A stretch of DNA of 16,574 bases. It comes from Acidobacteriota bacterium (GTDB lineage: Bacteria; Acidobacteriota; Terriglobia; Terriglobales; Acidobacteriaceae). The DNA lies in the NCBI GenBank assembly GCA_003225615.1, contig QIAS01000330.1, positions 1 to 16,574 on the forward strand, read 5' to 3'. Each line of letters starts with the position of its first letter. Position 1 is the first letter of the stretch. The position numbers and the translations under genes are program-made. Positions 1 to 5,619 of this stretch are shown here, one piece after another. Below the pieces are notes generated by a model. It saw only the letters and a list, made by a program, of their open reading frames with translations, was not told the DNA's origin and did no database searches.

Positions 1-393
1 TCGTGACGACATGGGCGCAAACGTATACGGGGCGCCGGTTTTGCGGACTTTCTCCGCCGCCACGTCGGCAGCCAGACGCAACTCTTCCAGGCGCATAGCG
101 CGGTGGTTCATACAGTCGAAGGAAATTTTTTCGTGCTCTGTTCCTGGGAGTCGAAGTATTTCCAGCGCGATGAGTTCAATCGAACGCAGCAGCTCGGCGC
201 CTCGTTCCAGCAAAAGAGCCGAGTCCGGACCGGCAAATTCCACCAGAATCTCGGGACGCTCCCAATCACGCTCTTCAGGCAGAGGAGGATCAACTGTGAT
301 GCGGTACTTAACGCGCAATCCCCCGTGCGCAACAATACCTTTCAACAGCTCATTGATCTTGTTTGCCGCAGCAATTTTGTCCGGGATAGCCAT
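1..393 (-). CDS. jag: Jag/SpoIIIJ-associated KH-R3H RNA-binding protein, C-terminus cut by window edge
   Basis: The 131 codons present start at an ATG at 391-393 and run off the left edge without a stop. The middle part (ILVEFAGPDSALLLERGAELL, about residues 53-73) has the KH-like pattern of Jag proteins. From about residue 105 the sequence MNHRAMRLEELRLAADVA, ending near PYTFAPMSSR at the edge, matches the start of an R3H single-strand nucleic-acid binding domain. A GAAGG Shine-Dalgarno sequence lies just upstream. Jag (KhpB/EloR) is a cytoplasmic RNA-binding protein that in Gram-positive bacteria is linked to cell elongation and to the membrane insertase. The gene follows yidC on the same strand after about 86 bases, the usual synteny, which supports the call. 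The long N-terminal Jag domain of Firmicutes appears absent. Confidence 0.82.
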   Translation of the reverse strand, partial: MAIPDKIAAANKINELLKGIVAHGGLRVKYRITVDPPLPEERDWERPEILVEFAGPDSALLLERGAELLRSIELIALEILRLPGTEHEKISFDCMNHRAMRLEELRLAADVAAEKVRKTGAPYTFAPMSSR

Positions 394-406
394 TGAATTA
401 AGCCTT

Positions 407-431
407 CAGCTCTCAGCCATCAGCGCTCAGC
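407..431. repeat. Short imperfect direct repeat between yidC and jag
   Basis: Two 11-base units, CAGCTCTCAGC at 407-417 and CAGCGCTCAGC at 421-431, differ at one base and are spaced 14 bases apart. They lie between the yidC stop and the jag Shine-Dalgarno sequence. No function is evident; it looks like simple intergenic repeat sequence. Confidence 0.5.
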
Positions 432-479
432 GAAACCGCACCGAAACTTTGACGTTCGCAGTGCGTTGACGGCTAACAG

Positions 480-1673
480 CTACTTGTCCTTCTTCCGCGC
501 GCGCTTCTCCATCATTTCGCGCATTTCACGTCCAAGTTCTGTGCGGTTCATGATCGCCTGTTGCACAATGCCGATCAAGTTTCCTTCCGCCCAATAGAGG
601 CAAAGTCCGGCCGCCAGGTTCCAGCTGATAACTCCCAGCATGACCGGCATCATCAGGTTCATCATCTTCTGCTGCGCCGGATCCATCCCCGCCTGCGGCG
701 TCATGCGCTGCATGAACAGCATGGTGATGATAACGGCGATGGGCAAGATGTGCCACGGGTCCGGCGACGACAGATCTCTGATCCAAATGCAATGCGCATG
801 GCGCAAATCGAGCACCGCGCCCAGCATGCTGTAATAGGCGAACAGGAACGGCATCTGAATGATCAAAGGCAGGCACCCACCGGCCGGATTCACGCCTTCT
901 TTCTTGTAAAGCGCGGAAATGTCCACATTCATCTGCTGCTTGCGCGGGTCGCGCATGCCGTACTTCTTGTATTTTTCCTGGATGGACTTGATTTGCGGCG
1001 CGACCCGCTGCATCTTCAGCATCGACTTCATCTGCGAAATGCGTAGTGGTAACAAGGCCAGATTGATGATCAGAGTCTGGATGACGATGGCCCAGCCCCA
1101 GTTCGGCACCATGTGATCGTAAGTCCATTTCAGCCAAAGGAACAAAGGCCGCGCGATGATGCCGAAGAAACCAAAATTCACCAATCCCCGCAAATCCTGC
1201 TCAGCGCCTGTGATCGTCGGTACGTGGACTGACTCCACTATCGGCAGCGATTTCGGGCCTACAAACATCTGCCCGACGCTACGTCCCTTGGTGTTGCCCA
1301 CCGCCGCGCCTAGAAGCTCCACCTTCACCGTGTCGTTGGGATTCGGGTTCTTCGCATCCTTCGGAACATCGAGCGAGTTCCGCAGCGTGACCATGGCCGC
1401 GTTCTGTGGCTCATCTGGAATGAAGACGGCGGCGAAGTACTGATTCACCACTCCTGCCCAATTGAAGGGACCCGGCAGTGTGTTGCCACCGCTGATCTTC
1501 TTTATCGCCAGGCGCTCGATTTTGCTGTTGTATTGGTATTCAATCCGGCCCGCAGCATAGGAAGCAGGGCTGGTCTCATCCCCGAATCCCGAGGGCCACA
1601 TGGAGAAGGCCGGAATTTCGCTCCCCTTGTAGCTGACCGAGGTCTCCACTTTCACGACATAGGTGTGATACAT
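480..1673 (-). CDS. yidC: YidC membrane insertase, C-terminal part (separated from its N-terminus by a frameshift)
   Basis: This 397-codon frame holds the last part of the periplasmic domain (about 1-155, with the typical PFNWAGVVNQYFAAVF stretch near residues 68-83) and the complete Oxa1/YidC insertase core. The core includes hydrophobic segments near PLFLWLKWTYDHMVPNWGW, the LPLRISQMKSMLKMQ groove region with its conserved arginine, the coiled KSIQEKYKKYG hairpin, and the final NLAAGLCLYWAEGNLIGIVQQ segment, ending in a basic tail. YidC inserts proteins into the inner membrane alone or with SecYEG. The ATG at 1671-1673 has no clear ribosome site, and the N-terminal half of the protein continues upstream in another frame, so this is probably not the native start. 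Together the two parts give about 579 residues, close to a full acidobacterial YidC. A real lesion or a sequencing/assembly error would look the same here. Confidence 0.85.
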   Translation of the reverse strand: MYHTYVVKVETSVSYKGSEIPAFSMWPSGFGDETSPASYAAGRIEYQYNSKIERLAIKKISGGNTLPGPFNWAGVVNQYFAAVFIPDEPQNAAMVTLRNSLDVPKDAKNPNPNDTVKVELLGAAVGNTKGRSVGQMFVGPKSLPIVESVHVPTITGAEQDLRGLVNFGFFGIIARPLFLWLKWTYDHMVPNWGWAIVIQTLIINLALLPLRISQMKSMLKMQRVAPQIKSIQEKYKKYGMRDPRKQQMNVDISALYKKEGVNPAGGCLPLIIQMPFLFAYYSMLGAVLDLRHAHCIWIRDLSSPDPWHILPIAVIITMLFMQRMTPQAGMDPAQQKMMNLMMPVMLGVISWNLAAGLCLYWAEGNLIGIVQQAIMNRTELGREMREMMEKRARKKDK

Positions 1674-2220
1674 CCGAGTCGGAGTACTCGAACGTGATTG
1701 CTGCTGGAACAGAAATCATTCCCTCCTGCGAAACCACAAAGAGTGCCGAGTTCAATTTATTGCGCAGTGATTCGTCGTAGGTCCACAGTGAGAGAGGATA
1801 GCCATATTTCTCCGCGGCGGCGACATTCACGAGTTCAAGCGGGTTTCCCTTGTCATCGTCATATTTTTTTAGAATCCATGACTTGACCTGCCCGCCATGG
1901 TTGCTGAACCGGATGCGGTACAAATCGTTTTCAATGGTCGTTTCCGCTTCTATTGCCGCTTGCTTGGTGCCCGAGGGCGGGAGCGTAGCGGGTCGGTGAG
2001 TGAGGGCGCTTGACACCGCGGCTCCAGGCGCGCTCTGATTTGCCGCACTCTGCGCCGGCGCCGTCTCGGCTTGCTTTTGTGGCTTGGTTTCTGCCGGCTG
2101 CGGCCCATATTTTTTCAGCAGCGGCTGGAACAACATGATGACCAGGAAGGTGAGCGCAAACACCAGCAGCAACCGCCGCTCCATCCCCGGTTCTTGATTA
2201 GGATTTTGAAAGTCTGCCAA
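1576..2220 (-). CDS. yidC: YidC membrane insertase, N-terminal part (frame broken near position 1673)
   Basis: The N-terminal transmembrane segment RRLLLVFALTFLVIMLFQPLL (about residues 15-35) is followed by a Pro/Gln/Ala-rich linker and the start of the beta-rich periplasmic domain (YRIRFSNHGGQVKSWILKKY). The native reading is lost after about residue 182 (ITFEYSDSD); the last 32 residues of this frame (from VSHLCRESG) are out-of-frame read-through of the downstream part. The likely start is the TTG at 2218-2220, because the MADFQNPNQEPGMERRLLL opening resembles other acidobacterial YidC proteins; the ATG at residue 13 is an alternative. yidD and rnpA lie upstream on the same strand, separated by a hairpin-repeat cluster. 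In the cell YidC is essential, so either a second copy exists or this break is an artefact. Confidence 0.85.
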   Translation of the reverse strand: MADFQNPNQEPGMERRLLLVFALTFLVIMLFQPLLKKYGPQPAETKPQKQAETAPAQSAANQSAPGAAVSSALTHRPATLPPSGTKQAAIEAETTIENDLYRIRFSNHGGQVKSWILKKYDDDKGNPLELVNVAAAEKYGYPLSLWTYDESLRNKLNSALFVVSQEGMISVPAAITFEYSDSDVSHLCRESGDLGQLQGERNSGLLHVALGIRG

Positions 2221-2341
2221 ATTATTAATACCGTCTAGTTGCAGCTGACTGCATCGGGGGTGGAGCAGGCCTCTGGGTCAGTGTGCCATCTCAAATCCTG
2301 TGCTCATCATTCTTGCGCCAACCGTCGGATCAACTCTGCAA

Positions 2342-2479
2342 GCCCGTAAGGGCGGAATTCATTAGCCCAGCGCGTGAGCGCTGGGTCAAAGCGAGGGAAA
2401 CGAGCCAGCCCCGTAGGGGCGACACTCTTAGCGCAGGGCGTCAGCCCTGCATGAGCGTGAGGGCTTTAGCCCTGTGGCT
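2342..2479. repeat. Cluster of five to six small GC-rich hairpins (REP-like) between yidC and yidD
   Basis: Consecutive palindromes: GCCCGTAAGGGC (2342-2353); CCCAGCGC-gtga-GCGCTGGG (2366-2385, 8-bp stem); GCCCCGTAGGGGC (2408-2420); GCAGGGC-gtca-GCCCTGC (2433-2450, 7-bp stem); AGGGC-ttta-GCCCT (2460-2473); and a weaker AGCC-ctgt-GGCT (2468-2479) overlapping the last. Spacers are 8-22 bases. The layout is that of REP/BIME-type intergenic repeats. The cluster crosses the 3' end of yidD, whose stop codon (2441-2443) lies in the loop of the fourth hairpin. It may attenuate or stabilise the rnpA-yidD-yidC message, but no U-run marks it as an intrinsic terminator. Confidence 0.75.
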
Positions 2480-2761
2480 TTCAACACAATCTTGATTCCC
2501 ATACGTACCAGGCTCGTCCATAGCACAGCCGCGTCCATCCTTCACCACTGGATCGTATCCGCCTCTTGCCAACGGATGGCAACGCAGCACTCGCCAGCTG
2601 GCCATAACCATGCCGCGAATTGCGCCATAACGTTCCACCGCCTCCATGGCATATTCGGAACACGTAGGCACATATCTACACGATGGCGGAAGCAAAGGCG
2701 AAATCAGCCACTTGTATCCGCGCAGCATTTGGAGCAGCAGCTTTTGTGCGACATGCCTCAT
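2441..2761 (-). CDS. yidD: Membrane protein insertion efficiency factor YidD, with repeat-derived tail
   Basis: The core [20 protein letters not shown], then [19 protein letters not shown], then [16 protein letters not shown] (about residues 8-72) carries the diagnostic YidD pattern: a short amphipathic N-terminus, three conserved cysteines in CRYxPTCS and RCHP, and the GGYDPV end. YidD is a small protein on the inner face of the membrane that helps YidC-dependent insertion. It starts at ATG 2759-2761, only 7 bases after the rnpA stop, as in the standard rpmH-rnpA-yidD-yidC operon. The reading frame continues more than 30 residues past the usual end, and its last part ([12 protein letters not shown]) is read from the hairpin repeats at 2433-2479. 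The native stop may have been lost when repeats inserted or expanded. Confidence 0.9.
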   Translation of the reverse strand: MRHVAQKLLLQMLRGYKWLISPLLPPSCRYVPTCSEYAMEAVERYGAIRGMVMASWRVLRCHPLARGGYDPVVKDGRGCAMDEPGTYGNQDCVESHRAKALTLMQG

Positions 2762-2768
2762 AAATTGC

Positions 2769-3137
2769 TTATTTTGGTGACTTCGCCGCCAGCTTTTGCT
2801 GGATCACCGCGAAAGCCTGGCCCACTTCCCCCAGCAAATCCGCAAAATCTATTTTCAGAACCGACTTCTTGGGGTTAATCACCACATCTACTGGCACCGA
2901 GGATGTCATCGGCCGGAGCCGCACCGCTTCCCGCAGGCGCCGTTTGATCCGGTTGCGCTCGACCGCCCCGCCCAGAACTCGTCCGACCGTGAATCCGACT
3001 CGCAACCCGCCTGCCTGCGCCCGGCGCAGATAAAACACCGTCATATGAGCCGAAAAGTGTCGTCGTCCTTCTTTGTACACGCGCTCGAAATCAGCATGCC
3101 GCAGCAATCGCAGGCTGCGCGGAAACTTCCCACTCAA
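2769..3137 (-). CDS. rnpA: Ribonuclease P protein component
   Basis: From the TTG at 3135-3137 the protein is 122 residues. It opens with [20 protein letters not shown] and carries the conserved RNR-type motif [14 protein letters not shown], followed by DVVINPKKS and a C-terminal helix. This is the basic protein subunit that binds the RNase P RNA and helps it mature tRNA 5' ends. The open frame extends to a GTG at 3227, but that would add 30 residues (including VSYVAPQGHNNRSGGG) that do not look like RnpA and overlap a probable repeat fragment. The TTG has a GGGTGGGGGG Shine-Dalgarno-like run directly before it, so I prefer it. The gene lies between rpmH and yidD on the same strand. Confidence 0.88.
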   Translation of the reverse strand: MSGKFPRSLRLLRHADFERVYKEGRRHFSAHMTVFYLRRAQAGGLRVGFTVGRVLGGAVERNRIKRRLREAVRLRPMTSSVPVDVVINPKKSVLKIDFADLLGEVGQAFAVIQQKLAAKSPK

Positions 3138-3160
3138 CCCCCCACCCGACCGATTGTTGT

Positions 3161-3200
3161 GCCCTTGCGGGGCGACGTAACTCACGGTAGCCCACGCCCG
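3161..3200. repeat. Probable fragment of the intergenic hairpin-repeat family between rpmH and rnpA core
   Basis: GCCCTTGCGGGGCGAC (3161-3176) resembles GCCCCGTAGGGGCGAC at 2408-2423, and the following TAGCCCACGCC resembles the TAGCCCAGCGC at 2363-2373. The order of the two elements is the same as in the cluster between yidC and yidD. I infer a truncated copy of the same family, which would explain the unusually long gap between rpmH and the RnpA core. Confidence 0.45.
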
Positions 3201-3240
3201 AAAGTTTTGCGAAGGCCCGTAATGCACGGAGAAAGGAAGT

Positions 3241-3396
3241 TTATTCGCGGAACCCGGGCTTCACTGAAACCCGCTTGCGACCCTTGGCACGGCGGCGCGA
3301 AATCACTGCCCGACCGGCCTTGGTCTTCATGCGCGTACGAAATCCGTGCGTCTTCGAGCGATGACGCCGGTTGGGCTGGAATGTGCGCTTGGGCAT
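3241..3396 (-). CDS. rpmH: 50S ribosomal protein L34
   Basis: The 51-residue protein begins [19 protein letters not shown] and continues with the [20 protein letters not shown] block, the almost invariant L34 sequence, with a short C-terminal extension ([10 protein letters not shown]). L34 is a small, very basic protein of the large ribosomal subunit. The start is the ATG at 3394-3396, preceded by AAGGAG; the frame is open further upstream but that part is not L34. It is the first gene of the rpmH-rnpA-yidD-yidC-jag cluster and has a good promoter upstream. Confidence 0.96.
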   Translation of the reverse strand: MPKRTFQPNRRHRSKTHGFRTRMKTKAGRAVISRRRAKGRKRVSVKPGFRE

Positions 3397-3445
3397 GAAA
3401 AATAGCTGCTCCTTACTTGGAAAAATCGCCGCAGAACAAACGAAG

Positions 3446-3475
3446 AGTATAAATGACGGGGAGCAAGGGCGGCAA
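3446..3475 (-). promoter_or_regulatory. Likely promoter of the rpmH operon
   Basis: On the minus strand, TTGCCG (3470-3475) and TATACT (3446-3451) are separated by 18 bases, about 50 bases upstream of the rpmH start. This fits a sigma-70 type promoter driving rpmH-rnpA-yidD-yidC-jag. Called by eye. Confidence 0.5.
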
Positions 3476-3591
3476 ACTAACGCTGGGTAGGATGTGGCGA
3501 CGGGAAAAACGGCCCACCCTGGTTTTGGGTCATGGGCACGGCATGGGGTCAATGCGTGTAATCGCCGGTTTTGAACAACTGACAGAAACAG

Positions 3592-3963
3592 ATGCCGTCA
3601 TGGGCTAAACTCATTCACGTGAAAAAGTCGCCAGTTGCTTCCACGAGGCGGTACCATCACATCGGAATTCCCACTACCGAGCGTCGAGAAGGTGAACGCC
3701 TGATCGCGCACTATGCGACGTTCGTGTCTGGATATGAAACCAGCGCCTACGGAATCGAGTGGATGCGGTTCGAACCTGAAGCACCGGTCCCTGAACTTGT
3801 GCGTACTGTTCCGCATGTCGCCTTCGAAGTGGACGATCTCTCCGCTGAAATCGCCGGAAAAGAGATACTTATTGCGCCCAACTCACCCCCACCGGGCGTG
3901 AGCGTGGCTTTTATTGTCGAGAATGGAGCCCCAATCGAGTTGCTCCAGTTTGATAAGAAGTGA
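3592..3963 (+). CDS. Small single-domain VOC (glyoxalase/bleomycin-resistance fold) protein
   Basis: A 123-residue protein with one VOC module: [18 protein letters not shown] opens the first beta-alpha-beta unit, [16 protein letters not shown] the second, and the end has [10 protein letters not shown], where the glutamate is at the usual metal-ligand position. H22/H23, H94 and E116 are candidate metal ligands. VOC proteins include glyoxalases, dioxygenases, epimerases and binding proteins; the substrate cannot be inferred. The start is uncertain: the ATG at 3592, an ATG at 3600 in another frame, or a GTG at 3619 just before the domain are possible, and none has a strong ribosome site. The gene faces away from rpmH and has no clear partner. 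Confidence 0.7.
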   Translation: MPSWAKLIHVKKSPVASTRRYHHIGIPTTERREGERLIAHYATFVSGYETSAYGIEWMRFEPEAPVPELVRTVPHVAFEVDDLSAEIAGKEILIAPNSPPPGVSVAFIVENGAPIELLQFDKK

Positions 3964-4151
3964 TGCCTGACAACCGTCAATGGCGTTGTGGCGGATCGTT
4001 GGCGAAAAATCGCGATTAGAGCACTCACCCGGGTCACATGTGTAAACGCCCCTTTAATAACAGCTATGGGAGGCGCTAGAAGTGCAGTTTGACACGTTTC
4101 GTGCGTCCTGCCCATCAGGTGTAGCATGCATTTTGGGTTGGGGGGTGATAC

Positions 4152-4274
4152 ATGGCCCGCCGCAGAGAAACTCCCATTGAACGCATATTCCTGAAAGTCC
4201 TCCACCGCAAGATGAGTGCTGCGGAACGCCGTATCTTCCTCGGCAAGCGTAAAGCCAAACCCAAACAGGCATAG
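4152..4274 (+). CDS. Possible 40-residue basic peptide, unknown function
   Basis: ATG at 4152, stop TAG at 4272-4274. The peptide opens MARRRETPIERIFLKVLHRK and ends in a lysine-rich tail (GKRKAKPKQA). It is strongly basic, with a plausible amphipathic helix in the middle (IERIFLKVLHRKM) and no cysteine. A GGGGGTG run just upstream could act as a ribosome binding site. It sits alone in a gene-poor region between a VOC gene and a minus-strand hypothetical gene. I do not recognise a family; the composition suggests nucleic-acid or ribosome contact, but that is speculative. It could also be a chance frame. Confidence 0.4.
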   Translation: MARRRETPIERIFLKVLHRKMSAAERRIFLGKRKAKPKQA

Positions 4275-4550
4275 CTCCGATTCTGGCTGAAACTCGGCAA
4301 TCGTCGATTGTTGGCGAAATCGCGTTTACACTAAAAATCGGGGTTCTGAGTGAAATCGCCCTGATGGCAACAGTTATCGCGAAAGATTCGAATTTCGTTG
4401 GTACGCAGTTTTCCGGCGATTTAAGCTCCACGTATGAGAGCGATGGTGTCAAGCGTTTTCGAGCACACTGCAGCATGCACTCGCAGAAGAGCGCCATTTC
4501 GCTCTCGTTGAGGATTTTGCTCTGCCAACCACGGCTCTAAGCAAGTTGGG

Positions 4551-4582
4551 GTGAGCGTCCGGAATGCACTCCGGACGCTCAC
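4551..4582. terminator. Perfect 13-bp stem-loop, possible transcription terminator
   Basis: GTGAGCGTCCGGA (4551-4563) pairs perfectly with TCCGGACGCTCAC (4570-4582) around a six-base loop (ATGCAC). It lies about 50 bases beyond the stop of the minus-strand gene at 4633. There is no good U-run on either strand, so it may be a weak or factor-assisted terminator, an RNA-stabilising end, or a protein-binding palindrome. Confidence 0.5.
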
Positions 4583-4632
4583 GTTTGAGTAGGCCTGCAC
4601 GAAATTTGGTTCGGGCCGAGATTAGCTGGGCT

Positions 4633-5505
4633 TCATTGCATCCCCGTGGAGTCTAGTCGCGAACTGAAGAAGAGGAAGAAGTTGGATCCGACTTCAATAG
4701 CTCTGCCGGCTGCTTCCGCATCATCCATTGCCTTGGCCGAGGTGATGCCGCTGCTCCCATCTGCAGACGGCCAGTCGCTCTGGTGAAGTATCAATACCGG
4801 CCTGACCTCCCACCAGATCGGTGTGGCATTCACGCGACTGTTGTCCACAACGTGGCTGTGATTCGGGGTTGGGACGAAAATCGGCATTGTTGGAGGACCC
4901 GTCTTGCCCAATGCAGCCAACGTCACCGAAAGATCGACCGACGAGGCGTGCATGGTGCATGTGCCGGGTACGGGATGATTCGGGTCAGGACATTGGGTGG
5001 AAACGGCCGGATGCGTCTTCCAAGCTTCGGGCACAAACCCAAAGAACTTGATTAAGGCCGCTCCCAGAGCGGGCCCGCAGAGTTCGCCCGGCCTGCCTCC
5101 ACTGGGGCATGCCATAGCGTCGTTCGGGTTTTGATCATTGTCCACGGAAAACATGGGAATGAACACGTAGAGATGTGCAGTGTGTTTAATGTTTCCGCCG
5201 GTCGGATCCTGTGTGGGTTCGGTGACCGCCTGGCAAATTGGCGTCTGCATCTCAGCGGGATCGGACTGCGCCAATATGCCATTGAAATCCAGGTCCAGCG
5301 TGGGCTGGTCCACACAGTCAAAATTCTGCAGGTAAGTAAATGTGACCAGCTGGTTGTTGCCGAAGCCATGAGTCTGGTTGGCAGCCAACTGCGCCGAAGC
5401 GGTGGCCACACCGAGCGTCATAGATACACATACGGCGAGCGTGAGCCAAAGATGCGAGTGTAAGGTCTTCCCGATTTGTCGTGCTTGAGGTCGCAAACGA
5501 TTCAT
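4633..5505 (-). CDS. Exported protein of unknown function, downstream of the di-heme cytochrome
   Basis: 290 residues, starting at an ATG with AAAGGAG a few bases upstream. A basic N-terminus and a hydrophobic segment (LWLTLAVCVSMTLGVATASAQ, about residues 19-39) form a signal peptide, probably cut after ASA-Q. The mature part has no family I recognise. Notable stretches are KHTAHLYVFIPMFSVDNDQN, an acidic and proline-rich middle with paired cysteines (CPSGGRPGELCG, and CPDP...GTCTMH), and PTPNHSHVVDN. The histidines and cysteines could bind metal, but no catalytic motif is clear. It follows the cytochrome gene after about 114 bases on the same strand, with its own ribosome site, so the two are probably co-transcribed and may act together in the periplasm. 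Calling it a redox partner would be guesswork. Confidence 0.7.
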   Translation of the reverse strand: MNRLRPQARQIGKTLHSHLWLTLAVCVSMTLGVATASAQLAANQTHGFGNNQLVTFTYLQNFDCVDQPTLDLDFNGILAQSDPAEMQTPICQAVTEPTQDPTGGNIKHTAHLYVFIPMFSVDNDQNPNDAMACPSGGRPGELCGPALGAALIKFFGFVPEAWKTHPAVSTQCPDPNHPVPGTCTMHASSVDLSVTLAALGKTGPPTMPIFVPTPNHSHVVDNSRVNATPIWWEVRPVLILHQSDWPSADGSSGITSAKAMDDAEAAGRAIEVGSNFFLFFSSRLDSTGMQ

Positions 5506-5619
5506 CTGATTACTCCTTTCCTTTAGCGAACCGTGTCAAAGGAATACGCATGGCTGGGCCAGTTGGCGCGGTCATGCGCAGGTTTTTTGTCCCTGGGCGG
5601 CGCAGGACCAGCAGCACCT

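Larger units (their letters stand above)
3964..4632. other. Gene-poor stretch of about 670 bases
   Basis: Apart from a possible 40-codon gene (4152-4274) and a strong hairpin (4551-4582), nothing here looks like a convincing gene. It contains a direct repeat GTTGGCGAAA(AA)TCGCG at 3998-4014 and 4310-4324, and two oppositely oriented copies of a GCGTTTACAC word (4040-4050 reversed, 4323-4332). Longer open frames on the minus strand (4054-4497) have unusual composition and cover the small plus-strand gene, so I regard them as chance. Confidence 0.6.

Noticed and set aside
11..469. 152-codon plus-strand frame antisense to jag
   Set aside because: Serine/arginine-rich shadow of the Jag frame on the other strand.
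2221..2480. CRISPR array, because of regularly placed short palindromes
   Set aside because: The palindromes differ in sequence and the spacing is irregular; no identical repeats and no cas genes.
3397..3591. Possible replication origin next to rpmH
   Set aside because: No dnaA gene and no cluster of DnaA boxes; a single TTGTCCACA near 4850 is within a coding region.
4054..4497. 147-codon minus-strand open frame
   Set aside because: Low-complexity, cysteine-rich shadow sequence without domain features, antisense to the better small plus-strand frame.
4364..4540. 58-codon plus-strand frame (MATVIAKDSNFVG...)
   Set aside because: No ribosome binding site, no recognisable motif, and unconvincing composition; kept only as a remote possibility.
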